DNA of 64,000 nucleotides from positions 17,137,501 through 17,201,500 of the forward strand of contig CM065389.1 of NCBI GenBank assembly GCA_033060915.1, in the 5' to 3' direction. Made by a program: the position numbers and the translations under genes. Within the stretch, counting starts at the first letter, position 1. Each line of letters starts with the position of its first letter. The notes below the pieces were generated by a model, which had not been told where the DNA came from, made no database searches, and was given only the letters and a program-made list of their open reading frames with translations. Source of the stretch: Euryodendron excelsum. Its lineage: Eukaryota; Streptophyta; Magnoliopsida; Ericales; Pentaphylacaceae. Below, one piece after another: positions 1 through 11,720 of the stretch.

Positions 1-610
1 ACTAAAGTGAAAAGATCGATACTTTGAAGGAGTTCAAGGAGTGAAATCTGTTCTAAGGGGATCTGAACAGTAATTAAGCATAGAAACAGTGAATTGTGGA
101 TATAAGCAAGATCCAAACAATCATTAAATCAAGGAGTTGATAGGTTTTGATTATAAAGAGTCTTGTAACCGTCTGAACTATAAGTGATAGCGCACGATCT
201 TTGTCCGGCAAAGGAGACACGTGATTTTTCTTCCATTTAAAGGTTTTCATGGCAAAAAGCTGGTGTGTTCTTGATTGAATAGTTTATTTTTTATTTTGTC
301 TTGAATTGTATAATATTACTCATAGTCATTGTACCTTGACCTAATATTATAGTAATTAGTCTCTTTGACAAAACATAAACAAAGGTTAAATTTTTCACAA
401 GAGTCTTTTTAAAGTGGTCAAAATTAAATTAACTTCAAGACCTTTCAACTGTCGATGCAACCTCACCCAACTTGTTAGGTGCCATGTCTAACATAATTCA
501 GGACAAGTCACCTACAAAAATCTGTCTTACTCCAACACCTACATTATTCCATACAATTGGGCCATAAAGTTCTGTGCAATGGGACTTTTTCTCATAAGGT
601 TCATTTTACT
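1..610. other. Non-coding stretch; no gene recognised
   Basis: No open reading frame with a recognisable product was seen on either strand. The right part, about 400-600, resembles two other places in this window (about 23400-23690 and 44760-44900), so it belongs to a low-copy dispersed repeat or an old segmental duplication. The hAT transposon begins immediately to the right. Confidence 0.5.
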
Positions 611-1394
611 ATTAATATTAGGGCTGACTCAACACTATTTGGGGTCTAAAGCGAAACATTTGAATGAGGCCTTTCAAATTTTTAATATTATCAATAAATT
701 ATTATTTAAAATTTAATTTTCTTGCCTTTTGAGATGCAAATTTATTAATTATATCTTTATATTTGAGATTTATTTACATGTCCTTTTCAATTGATAGTAT
801 TACTAATCCAATTAATTTTTCTTGTGACATAGTAGATTTTAAATAGAACTTTATCAATTTTAACTTTAAAAAACTTCTTTTTGCAGAAGCAACTGTTACT
901 GGTATAGTTAATAATATTCTATAAGTAATACATGCATCCGGAAATGAATCTAATCTTTTTACATAATTTAAAATGTCAATTGGTGTGCTTTTTTCTGTTT
1001 GAAAATTTTATTTTAAAACTTTCAATTCCGAAAATAAATCTAAACCATCAATATCAGAAAAAATGTCATGTTTTAGGTTACATTTGAGATTAAGACTATA
1101 TTTTTTCAAACTATCATCCTCTAGTAATTTTAATTTTTTAAAATTAAATAAAAAACCAAAAATATTGTCGTACATTTGAAATTGTTCAAACCTACTTTGA
1201 ATTGAAGAAATTGCATGATCTACTATGTATAAAAAATATTCAATCCTAAAAGATTCTTCAACAGATTGTGTTGTTTCGTCATTAGTATTTTCATCAAATT
1301 GTTTTTTCTACGAATAATACGTTTTTCACAAAATACAAGTTCTATTTCCATTTCAATAGCAATTTCTTTTGATGAAATCATAACAGATATAAAT

Positions 1395-2690
1395 TGATTG
1401 CACTCTAAAAGTGCAATTATAATACCTTAATTTGCCAATTGTTAGCCTTAGTTTAGGAGTTTATATGTCTCTTTAATTAGATTTTAGTACTAACTAAATT
1501 ATTTTGCTTTGTATAGGTTTTAAGCTTAATGTGGAGGGTTCCGGGCGCATTTCGGATAAAGGAAGAGTGTTTTTCAAAAGAATGCTGTCAATGTACAAGC
1601 TGTTAAAGCTGTGGTTTAACTGGTTGAAGCACGCAGAGCTGAAACTTTGAAGGGTCATATCTCCCAAACTAGAAAGGCTACCGGAATCCATAATACATCG
1701 ATTTCATAAAATTTTCGAAGATCTATTCAAACAAGATAACCGTACGTATGGTGAACCGTACCATACATACGGTTTGCCAAAATTTCAAACTTCAGAAGGC
1801 TGTATTCAGCGTATTCAAGACCATACGAAGTCTGTACGTACGGTCAAAAGACCGTATGTACAGTATTTTGGACCGTACGTACTGGCCAGCTACCTCCTGT
1901 TTGGTTTTCACTGCTATATCTCCGGGAATTGATGAGATTTTTGGTATCTATCTTCATTTTAGATTAGATTTTTAGTTAGTACAATTTGTAGAAAGAGAAA
2001 GTGGGTTTATATTGTATTTTCTTTCATTTTCTTACACTTTCTTTGTAATCAAACACCAATTCCTTCATCAATCAATGAGAAATTCGCAATTATTCATGTT
2101 TTCTCTTATGGAATCAAGTAGCTAAACTCTTCCTTGGATGCAATTGTGAAGATCTGCCAAGGATCTTTAAAGTCTTCAATGGAGGTATATACACTTCAAT
2201 GTCAATGAATTATCTTATGAATTCCTCAAATTCATATCAATTGTGTTGTAAATCTATAGAAAACTTGGATTCATAATCACTTTTGGTAATTTCTATGCAT
2301 AATTCCTTAATGGTTATAGGTATTGCACAAATGATGATTTGTTTTTAAGATTGTTAACATTTGAATACCAATTTACATCCAATTGAGTATGAATTCCCAT
2401 TCTTATGGTCTAAATCTTCCGAATCAAGGATCCGCGAAATGATTCCTTGATTTGAGTAATCAAACCTTCCATTGAGATACTTGTAGAGAATTGGTGGATT
2501 AGATCAATTGTATCCAAGCTTTTTATTAATCGTTCTTAACTTTAGTTAGAGTTGTTTTAAATCCATAGTGTAATTAGTTTAATTGATAGTCAACACAATC
2601 ACACCATCAAAGTAATTTTCGATCTTATTTGTAGTTAATTTCAATTTGTCAAGTGACTTGCTAATTTGACTCAATTGGTTAGTTGTTTTG
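1395..2690 (+). mobile_element. Athila-like LTR (L1), probably solo, inside the hAT gene
   Basis: It starts with TGATTGCACTC and a terminal hairpin (arms ATTGCACT and AGTGCAAT). It shares an ordered set of blocks with the LTRs at 38375, 54528 and 61204: the 'CTGAAACTTTGAAGGGTCAT' block near 1640, and a 'GTAGCTAAA...CAATTGTGAAGATC' block near 2120-2160. It splits the hAT transposase reading, so it inserted later. Its palindrome cluster at 1739-1886 is of CGTACG type. The right end is uncertain; I see no clear end motif or TSD and place it before the small duplication at 2691. Confidence 0.6.
1739..1886 (+). promoter_or_regulatory. Palindrome cluster of LTR L1 (CGTACG type)
   Basis: Five or more related sites lie in 150 bp: ACCGTACGTATGGT at 1739, an ACCATACATACGGT-like site near 1760, TGTACGTACGGTC near 1834, ACCGTATGTACAG near 1851, and GACCGTACGTACTGG at 1871-1885. 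They look like decayed copies of one 14-bp palindrome, ACCGTACGTACGGT. Several differences are CG to TG or CA, as expected from loss of methylated cytosine. The cluster occupies the position held by TTCGAA or CGATCG clusters in the related LTRs. A regulatory role is inferred. Confidence 0.55.
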
Positions 2691-2752
2691 CTCTTATGTG
2701 TTACCTATATTTGGTTTGATCCTTTACTCTTATGTGTTACCTATATTTGGTT
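2691..2752. repeat. Short tandem duplication, period 36 bp
   Basis: A 26-bp string beginning CTCTTATGTGTTACC occurs at 2691-2716 and again at 2727-2752. It lies where the hAT transposase reading resumes after the inserted LTR and adds in-frame stops there. Confidence 0.8.
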
Positions 2753-5700
2753 TTGCACTTTTTATTTTAGGATCATCACTTATTTTGGCTAACTGTAACA
2801 AAGCATCTCTTATTTGTGGAGTTTGAAATTTTATTACTTTGACACTTTCAACGTAACTCTCCCAACGTGGTTGAGATAAGGATTTAAGAGTTACACTTGG
2901 GATATTATCTTGTAAAATTTTTCAACGTTTTGTAGAAGAAGAAAATAATGAATATATACGTTGTACCACTCCAAAAAAAGATATAGCATTAGGACAAGAA
3001 TTAGCCATATCACAAAGTACTAGATTTAGATTACAACAACCACATGATGTGTAAAATGCTTTAGGATTTATATCAAGTACTCTTTTATGTACTCCTAGGT
3101 GTTTTTTTTTTTTTTTTCATATTAGATTCATTATCATATCCTTGTCCACGTGCATCATTAATATCAAGTTTAAGATTTTTAATGCATCTATAATTGTATA
3201 AAAAAATCCCTTACCAATGGTATCATTCACTTTAAAAATTCTATGAAATATTCTTCTACTTTTATTGGACTTATTGAAACATTAACGCATCATAGTATAA
3301 GAGACATTTGTTCTTGATGACTTGTATTCGAAGTACAATTGAGTATAATTGAATAGTATTTTGCTTCTTTTAATTGTTTTTATAATTTTACTTTTAATTT
3401 TGTTTGCTAAGAAGTTTATCAATTCATTTTGTATATTATGTTCAAGATAATGATTATAAGTCCATCATGTTGTATCCGTCTAATATGTTCTTGCATTACT
3501 GGATCAAATTCTCCAATCATTTCAATTAAATTTAAAAAGTTTTTATTATTTTCTTGATAAATCTTTTCATTTGTTCCTCGAAATGCCAAATTATTTTTAC
3601 CAAGATTTTTTACTACAACAATAATTCTTAATAAGACTTTTTTCCAACGATCTTTTTCTCTATTAATCTGTTCTTGGATATCTTTATCAATTGTTTTATT
3701 TTTTAACAATCTTATTTCTAAATCAACCCAATTATTCATATTAGTAATATGCTCATTAGTTGTTTCATGACTCTTAAGCTTCACGCTACGGTTTTTCCAG
3801 TCTTTGGTTCTTTCGTTACCTAATTGACTTGTACTAGAATTTGAACTAAATAATTTACAACAAAAACAAAATACTTTATCCAAATCTTTTGAATACACAA
3901 GCCATTTTCTATCATACTTCTCTCCATTTGATAATTTTCATGTATAATATATATTAGAGAAATGTCTAGACAGTTCATCTTTAGAATTTATATCATTATA
4001 TCTGATTGGACCTTTTTCTATTAATAGATCTCTTAATTTTGTATCAATATTATTCCATTGACTTGGATCATAAATATTTGGAGGAATATGATCATTATTT
4101 AATTTATTTTAATTGATATTTTGATGTTCTTCTAAATTTTCTTTGCATTCTTCATCAATATTTGTTTTATTATTATTATTATTATCTTTTATGTTAATAA
4201 TTTCATTATCTTCTAGCTCTTTAGGATTAGTTATCTGTTCATTTAGGAAATTTTCACCTAAATCTTTTGTTATATTTTGATTATTGTTAGCAACAAATCG
4301 ATTGAGAGCTCCTTTTTTAGATTGAATTAAATTTTCTATTCTTTTTTTTTTTTTAAGTTTTGTGTATCTAAATTCATATTTTCTAGTGTCGTGTCCAGAT
4401 TTTTCACACTCGAGAAATACACAAACAAGCGGAAAAAATATTGTACTCTCTCGTTAGAACTCACCCTCCCAGAAGAATGAGTGCGATTAGGTTTGAATTG
4501 AAAATAGATTTGAATAAAGGGTTTTTCTTAAAAAGATTTGGAGTCGCCACCTAACTTGATTAAGGTGAGTTAGGTCACCTAAAAACTAAGCATAATCCGA
4601 AAACTACACTTAGAGTTTTTGAAAAACGATTTTGAAAATATCTCCTCAAGAGAGGGTTTTTAAGAAAAACAGGTTGTTTGGCTACCTTTGGAAAACATTT
4701 AGCTTTTTTTGAAAAATAACTCCATTTTTGGTCTTTGAAATCAGTGATCCTAGGTTCGGAGGTTGGTTACGTGTAGAGAAGACGCACTAAGCCATCACCC
4801 TACCCCACCCTTTCGGTACCTACATGTCAATCTACCATAGATTCACCTATGAGAGTCTTCAACTAACAAATGTCCAATCCTATTCTCTTTAAAAAAAAAA
4901 TAATGTTTAGAAAAATATGATGCATGATATGTGGCACGCCTGCAGATGTGCTTCAACTGGAGCCACTCCGCAAGGGTACGGAGGTCGCGCTTGTAGTAAA
5001 ACTGGAGGATCCGGTGTATTTCTCTTCCAAGGGAATTCTACAAATATAGCAACAAAGCTCAACTAGCACGGGTACTTATCTTAATGGATTGCAAATGAAA
5101 ATTCTTAACATAAAAGAGACCGAAAATATGTTGGTTTTGAGATGATGATGGTTCTATGCTTCATGCAATAATTTAGTGACTATTAAAGACAACAAAAGCT
5201 AGTTTTATGTAATTAAGGAGAAAAGCTTGGACATGGTTGTTTTGATCCACCAATTCACAACAAGGGTTTCCAATGAGAGGTTTATAACTCAAATCAAGAA
5301 TCACACATTGGATTCTTGATTTGGAAAATGTCGACTATAAAAATGTGGGTTTTGTTTGATTGAGCATAAAGAGGGAATCTATAATTGGTACCCTAGAATC
5401 AAACCTTAAACATGTGCAATACCTATACCAAATATTGATTTGTGCATAAATATTGCCAAAGGGTTATGAATCTAAGTTTTTCTAATGAATCTCATGCTAA
5501 ATCAAATGAAACCATATAATTTTGAGGATATGACTTTGAAGTTCATACAACCCATTTTCAACCCTTTGAAGATCCTTGGTGGATCTTCACAACTACATCC
5601 AAGAGGTATTTAGCTACTAGAATCCATGTTAAGTAGCATAAAAGGAGCCAAATCTACCATTAAACTATAAAGAACTAGTGTTTGGTTGCCAAGAAAATGA

Positions 5701-5939
5701 GGGAAAGTGCCAAGAAAATGATAGAAAGTTGCTAGAAAAAGTAGAAATCATTCACTTCATATATATATCAAGCATTCATTACAATGATCTAAAAGTAATA
5801 AATGACATTAAATACAAACATTAAGAGTAAATCTAACTTAAAAACCTTACAAGATAACAAAAACCCCTTTTTGGAGCTCCTTTCCCGTCCAGAATCTACA
5901 GAAAAATGACCTATATCCCTTTTTGTCTCGAACAAAAGC

Positions 5940-5947
5940 TTTTATAC
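5940..5947 (-). promoter_or_regulatory. TATA box of LTR L2
   Basis: GTATAAAAGC on the minus strand. The same TATAAAAGC string follows the palindrome cluster in LTRs L4, L9 and L11. Confidence 0.55.
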
Positions 5948-5975
5948 TCTGCAGAAAAACAGAGCCTGTATACAC

Positions 5976-6170
5976 CGATCGATCGCCCGATCGAACGGTC
6001 AAGGCGATCGAACGCCCAATCGATCACAAAACCGACTCCTCTAAAGTTTGCTTCTGTGTAGTCTGTTGAGAGAATTCCGACGTCACCGATAGAATGCCCG
6101 ATCGATCGAAAAAATGCCCTCTCTGAAGTTTGCTGCAGTAGGTTGAACAGAGTATCACCGATCGATCGGT
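5976..6170 (-). promoter_or_regulatory. Palindrome cluster of LTR L2 (CGATCG type)
   Basis: CGATCG-based sites recur near 5978, 5989, 6004, 6030, 6100 and 6157. The last is a perfect 14-bp palindrome, ACCGATCGATCGGT (6157-6170). The cluster ends about 30 bp upstream of the TATA box at 5940-5947 in the LTR's own orientation. CpG is dense here and scarce in the rest of the LTR. A function as LTR promoter sites is inferred from position. Confidence 0.6.
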
Positions 6171-6359
6171 TATACTCGAGATTGCCCATTTGCCTTAGTT
6201 TAAGCTCCAAATCCTGCAAAAAGTGTACAAAAAGAGTTTTAACGCGTTTTAGGAGTTAGAATACTAAATTAACACCAAATTTAACTAATCAACTAACAAT
6301 TTAAGCCAAAAGATTACTATTTCTAAGAGTAATCAATATGCAAGTGCAAGAAAAGAGAG

Positions 6360-8330
6360 TTGATTTGGAAATAGATTTGAAAAAAAGAATTTGATTTGAT
6401 TTGAAAAGAATTTGAAAAGATGGGTTTGAAATTGGAAATGTTTAGAAATTGGAAATAGAAATTTGGAAATTTGAAATAGATCATGGAATTGGAAGCTTGG
6501 AAGAGATTAAGAAATTAGAAATTTGAAGGTGATTGTAGAATTGAAGATTTGAAAGAGGTTGTGGAATTTGAGATTTGAAAAATGTGGAGACCGCACCTAT
6601 AAGGGTTGCCTACGTATCTTTTTGGAAGAATTAGGTCAGTCGTAGTTCGGACAAGAGTCCAATTGAAAATAGAAGAGTTGATTTGAAAGAAAGAGATTGA
6701 ATTGGAAATTGGATTGGAAGATTGTGAGATTGAATTTTGATTAGAAGATTTGAAAAGACTTGACTTTGAAAAACTTGGTTTTAAGAAACCTAGACTTAAG
6801 GACTTAGAAAAGAAAGATTGGATTTGATTTGGAAATATTTTAGAAAAGAATTGACTTGAATATTGGACTTGGAAGATTAGGAAAGCTTGGATTTAGGAAG
6901 GGCTCGGATTAGGAAAGTTTCGAAATAGGAAAGTGTCATTTTAGGAAAAATTTTGAAATTAGAAAGTTTTGAAAGTTGGGGAAAGGTTTTGAAATAGGAA
7001 AGTATTGATTTTAGAAACGTTTTTGAATTAGGAAAAATTTAGTTTGAGAAAGATTTAGAATTTGAAAAATTTCAAGTTAAGAAAGTTTTGAATTTGAAAA
7101 GCTTAGAATTTTAGAAAGATTTTAAATTAGGAAATATTTAGAAAAGGCTTGAATTAAGAAAGTTTCAACTTCAAAAAGTTTTGAATTAAGAAAGTTTTGA
7201 GTTTTGAAAGCTTTAAATTTGGAAAGATTTGAAATTTAAAAAGTTTAAGATTTGGAAAGTTTTAGAGTTTTAGAAGATCTTGAGATTAGGAAGGGTTTGA
7301 GTTTAGGAAAGGTTTGAAAACTTAGATTTGGAAGGTTAAGATTTGGAAAAGGATAGAGTTAGGAAAGGGTTGAATTAGGAAAGATTTGGAAGCTTAATGT
7401 TTAAGGAAATATTTGAAAGTTTTAGAAAACTTATGGTTTAGGAAGGTAAAAAATTAGGAGAGAGTTGAATTTTGAGTTTTAAAGTTTAGGAAAGATTGCT
7501 ATGTTCAAATTTTAGAAACTTAAGATTTAGGAAAGTAGAAGATTAGGAAGGATTTGAACTAGGAAAGATTTGGATTAGGAAGGGATTGGATTTTGTTTCT
7601 AAAAGGGAAGGTTTGATTTTGTTTCCAAAAACGGATGATAGGATTTAGTTTCTTAAACGGGAAGATTACATTTGACAAAGATTTGGAAAGGGGAAGTTTT
7701 AAAAACCCTAGATTTGGAAGGCTATAGTTTTGATGTAAAAAATAGGTTTTTGAAAATACGTATAGTTTTGATATAGTTTTGGAAACTTATGTTTTGAGGC
7801 CAAAATAGGAGATTGGAAATCATGTTTTTGGGAAGGAAAAATTAGGATTTTCTAATCGTGAGTTCTAGGGCTTGATTTGGGCATCAAGAAAAAGGATTTT
7901 TGAAAAGTGCGTTTTTGGAAACGAAGATTTTTAGAAGAGAGCCCTAGTGAGGAGTTTTTGGAAAGTAAATTTGAAGATAGAGTTTTTGAAAAGAGATTTT
8001 AAAAAAGGAGTTTTTGGAAAGTGTGTTTTTGGAAACGAGTTTTTAGAAGGAAGATTTTGGAGAGAAAGTTTTTGGAAAGATTTTTTGAAGGATTTTTAGA
8101 AGGAGATTGTTAGAAAGAATTTTTAGGAAAGATTTTTAAGGAGCATTTTTAGAAAGTTGATTTTGGGGAGAGGATTTTGGAAATGAGTTGAAAAGGGGAG
8201 TTTTGAAAAATAGATTTTTGAAGAGAGTTTTTGAAAATAACTTTGGAAAGGAGGGTTTTAGGAAAGTATATTGAAAAAGAGATTTTTAGGAAGAGAGACT
8301 TTTGAAAAGAGAGTTTTTAAAAAGTATAAA
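6360..8330 (-). repeat. C-poor, G/A/T-rich tract in the giant LTR
   Basis: About 2 kb of the plus strand is built of degenerate pieces such as GATTTGAAAAG, TTAGGAAAG and TTTTGGAAA, with very little cytosine. In the direction of LTR transcription (minus strand) it would be a pyrimidine-rich, G-poor leader. No gene is seen. It lies downstream of the putative start site, in the R/U5 part. Confidence 0.6.
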
Positions 8331-9221
8331 AATATCTCACTTTCCTAAAGCAATTCTAACCATAAGAGGAGCTAAAACCACTTTAGGGAAGCGATTTTGA
8401 AAATGACAAGGGTTGAAAATATGGATCATGAAAGTCACTTTAAATGTAACACTTTCCTAAAGCAATCCTAGCCATGGAAATGCTAGAATCACCCAAGGGT
8501 TGTGATTTCAAAAACATGTTTTGAAAAAGGGGATTTTGATGCAATTTTGAAAACAAGTTTAATGCAAGCTTTAAAAACGAGTTTGAAAACGATTTTTAGA
8601 AGATGCAAGATCATGATATGCACAATGCAAGTTTGGGGCCTTGAACATACAAGGTTAATGCTTCACCACATAATCAAAGGGGCCGAACCCACGTGCTCTC
8701 CGGTTAGCCTAAAGAAAAGCCCCTGACACGGTGACCCTCCAATAGTCTAATTCTACACATGGACCGGGAGTCCCCTTGTTTCAAGCATGCAAAGAAAGGG
8801 GGGGAAGAGATGGGGGATTAAAATAGAGAAAACCCAAGTGGGTTAAGAGAGAGAAGAGAGAGGGGGAAGTGCGAAAATTTAAATAGGAAGCCTACCTTAT
8901 GTCTTCTTTATTTTGCTTGGCTTTGCACGCTTTGCTTTCTTCGGTCTTCGCTTCACTTCAGTCTTGATCTTCGAGGGCTCGTCTTTGGTCTTCAAATCTT
9001 TATAGTTGCAGCAATCCAAGTCTTCAATGGAAGGTTGGAGGCTAGTGTATATGTGTGTAGGGGTGTGTATGAGTGTATATAAGGCTTAGGGTTTGTATAT
9101 GGTGGCTAGGGTTTGGAAAGCCTAGGGAAGCTAGGGTTTTGGGAGTGTGCGAGGTCTATATATTGAAGTATAGGATTTTTAGACTGAGTTTGTGGACCTC
9201 TTTCACGCTGGAAGAGGCTCT

Positions 9222-9231
9222 GTATTTATAG
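9222..9231 (-). promoter_or_regulatory. TATA box of the giant LTR
   Basis: CTATAAATAC on the minus strand matches the usual plant TATA consensus. It is preceded by the GGCGCC cluster and the tandem repeats (presumed U3), which sets the orientation of this LTR. Confidence 0.6.
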
Positions 9232-9261
9232 AGATGGGATAGACCTGGCGCTTGTTGCAGT

Positions 9262-9327
9262 GGCGCCATGCCAAAAATGTTTCTGGCGCCACTAGGAGTG
9301 GCGCCTGGCCAAATATTGGCTGGCGCC
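9262..9327 (-). promoter_or_regulatory. GGCGCC palindrome cluster of the giant LTR
   Basis: Four exact GGCGCC palindromes lie at 9262-9267, 9285-9290, 9300-9305 and 9322-9327, with a half-site at 9246. The surrounding sequence is also dyadic (TGGCGCCA; GGCTGGCGCCAGCC at 9318-9331). The cluster is just upstream of the TATA box on the minus strand, the same layout as in the smaller Athila-like LTRs but with another palindrome. Confidence 0.55.
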
Positions 9328-9544
9328 AGCCAATTAAGAAACTATTAAGGTCAGCAAGCAACATATCTTTGACTAGATTTAGGCGCCTATACTAGTGACT
9401 ACCATGCAATTTTTAGCCTAGCTTTACTAGAAGTGACTCCGGAAAGTCTGGAAATGATTTGAAGAGGCCGAGTATGACCTGGAGAGCCGGAAAAGGGCAG
9501 GAACACTTAGAATAGTGTCCCGGAGGTATTTCTTGAAAAATGAG

Positions 9545-10390
9545 GATAGAATGTGTTGGAAGGATTTGACCGGGCCATTAGAGGCAAAACGGTCAATCGG
9601 GTCGGAAAGCTGTCGGGACGGAATCAGATTGTCCTGGAAGAAGACTCGAGATTTGGAAACATTATTCAGAATGTTTTCAAAGGTTGCGGGTTTGATACCT
9701 AGAGCCGGTGTAGTCGGAAAAGGCGACCGGCCCTCTGGGGGCAAAACGGTCATTTTATACCGAGTTTGCTGGAATTGACTCGGAATGATCCGGGAAGGTA
9801 GAGGAAGGTTGAGAATACTATAAGAAGCAATCTCGTTAAGTTACCAGTTTGATACCCAGAGCCGGTGTGGTCGGAAATGGCGACCGGCCCACCAGGGGCA
9901 AAACGGTCATTTTGTATCGGGTTTGCCGGAAATGACTCGGAATGATCCAGAAAGGTAGAGGAAGGTTGAGAATACTATAAGAAGAAATCTCGAGAAGTCA
10001 CTGGTTTGATACCCAGAGCCGGTGTGGTCGGAAAAGGAAACCGGTCCACCAGGGGCAAAACGGTCATTTTGTACCGGGTTTGCCGAAACTGACTCGGAAT
10101 GATCCGAAAAAGGTATAGGAAGGTTGAGAATACTATAAGAAGCAATCTCGAGAAGTTATCGATTTGATACCTAGAGCCGGTGTGGTCGAAAAAGGCGACC
10201 GGCCCACCAGGGGCAAAACGGTCATTTTGCACCGGGTTTACCAGAATTGACTCGGAATGATCCGGAAAGATAGAGAAAAGTTGAGAATACTATAAGAAGC
10301 ATTCTCGGGAGGTTACCGGTTTGATACCCAGAGCCGGTGTGGTTCTCAGGGCGTTCGGATGCCTAGGGGCGAAATGGTCGTCTTGACCAA
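9545..10390 (-). repeat. Tandem repeat, 157-bp period, in U3 of the giant LTR
   Basis: The string AGAGCCGGTGT recurs at 9701, 9858, 10015, 10173 and 10330, a period of 157 bp, with a more diverged copy before the first. Each unit also has GGGGCAAAACGGTCATTTTG and GACTCGGAATGATCC. Open frames here (such as 9515-9778 and 9975-10232) are repeat artefacts. Confidence 0.9.
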
Positions 10391-10959
10391 AAAGTCTCGG
10401 AATTGGCTCGAAACGGATTAGAAGACACCTAATCATGCCGAATTGCTTTTAAAACAATCTTGGAAGGTTGGACTTACCGTTCTGAAGACTCAGGTGTGTT
10501 CTCGAGAAACGTGCCGAAAAATGCCCAAGGGGCAGTTTGGTCATTTTTCACCGAAGTGGGCTAGCAGGCACCGGTGTTGACCTGGGTTTTGAGTGTTTCC
10601 ACCACTCTGACGGCGGTCGCATGATACAGGGGTTTGTTGGCAATTCCCTATATCGACTTGTTTGCGAGTATTTTCGCTACTCTGACGGTTGTGATGTTTG
10701 CGAGTATTTTCGCTACTCTAACGGTTTGCGATCATTCCCGAGATTGCCTGATCTCGGGAAGTTGCTAAAGGGACTTAGCGCCTGAGAATCAACTTTCTCA
10801 AAAGGCTTGCCTAAACGGACATTTCTGCATTGGCAGGCTAGCAGACGTTAAAGATGGACTGTTCTACCATCTAGGGGACTTGGGGTCTCGTCCCGGTTGA
10901 AAGGTTTAAAGGGACTTACCGTTTCGAAGAGATTTTTTTCAAAAAACGCGCCAAACCAT

Positions 10960-11720
10960 CTCGAGGAATAAACTGTCTCGAGAGAGGGGTTGGAATTGGA
11001 AATGGGTCTTATTGTCTTCGGAAAGATGTGCCTGATTGGAGTAGATTTACCGTCTCGAGGAATAAACTGTTTCGAGAAAGGGATTGGAATTGAAAAGGGG
11101 TCTTATCATCTTCGGAAAGACTTGCCTGATTGGAGTAGATTTACCATCTCGAGGAATAAACTGTCTCGAGAGAGGGATTGGAATTGGAAAGGGGTCTTAT
11201 TGTCTTCGGAAAGACGTGCCTGATTGGAGTGAATTTATCATCTCGAGAAATAAACTGTCTCGAGAGAGGGATTGGAATTGGAATTGGAAATGGGTCTTAC
11301 CATCTTCGGAAAGACGTGCTTGATTCGGAATAAGGAAAGGATAATGCAAGAATTGGAATAGATTTACCGTTTCGAGGAATAAACTGTCTCGAGAGAGGGA
11401 TTGGAATTAGAAAGGGGTCTTATCGTCTTCGGAAAGACGTGCCTGATTGGAGTAGATTTACTGTCTCGAGGAATAAATTGTCTCAAGAGAGGGATTGGAA
11501 TTGGAAAGGGGTCTTATCGTCTTCGGAAAGACGTGCCTGATTGAAGTGGATTTATCGTCTTGAGGAACAAACTGTCTTGAGAGAGGGATTGGAATTGGAA
11601 AAGAAATGAATTGGAATAGATTTACCATCTTGAGGAATAAACTGTCTCGAGAGAGGAACTGAAATTGGAAAATGGGTCTTATCGTCTTCGGAAAGATACG
11701 CCTGATTGGAATAAGGAAAG
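10960..11720 (-). repeat. Tandem repeat, 94-bp period, in U3 of the giant LTR
   Basis: The string AATAAACTG recurs at 10967, 11061, 11155 and 11249 and then in longer or diverged units to about 11640. Each unit has GTCTCGAGAGAGGGATTGG and GTCTTCGGAAAGACGTGCC. One unit is stretched by an insertion around 11330-11365. There are about eight copies and no coding function is visible. Confidence 0.9.

Larger units (their letters stand above)
700..4377 (-). pseudogene. hAT transposase, broken and interrupted by an LTR
   Basis: Read on the minus strand from an ATG at 4375-4377, the sequence gives a basic, Asn-rich N-terminus, then a TTF-type zinc-finger-like stretch near 3850-3900 (YSKDLDKVFCFCCKLF) and a DUF4371-like region in an open segment at 3419-3898. 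Further on, 2804-2890 encodes SLSQPRWESYVESVKVIKFQ, a typical block of the plant ZMYM1-like hAT transposases. The reading then stops at an inserted LTR (1395 to about 2690) and resumes at 1390 with SSKEIAIEMEIELVFCEKR. The C-terminal hAT dimerisation region (TIPVTVASAKRSFLKLKLIK) lies at about 700-950. An A/T homopolymer near 4342-4354 shifts the frame, and in-frame stops are present. The transposase cannot be functional. The family call rests on several independent blocks in the right order. Confidence 0.8.
5131..6335 (-). mobile_element. Athila-like solo LTR (L2) nested in the giant LTR, TSD ATATG
   Basis: On the minus strand it begins TGATTACTCTT with a perfect terminal hairpin (GATTACT and AGTAATC). 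It ends near 5131, between ATATG at 5126-5130 and ATATG at 6336-6340. It contains a palindrome cluster of CGATCG type at 5976-6170, a TATA box at 5940-5947, and the block resembling 'TGGATCTTCACAACTACATCC' on the plus strand that related LTRs also carry. No coding sequence is seen; a 102-codon open frame across the cluster is a by-product of the repeats. Confidence 0.7.

Noticed and set aside
5911..6219. 102-codon minus-strand frame rich in RSIG
   Set aside because: It is the CGATCG palindrome cluster of an LTR read through; the repeats create the frame.
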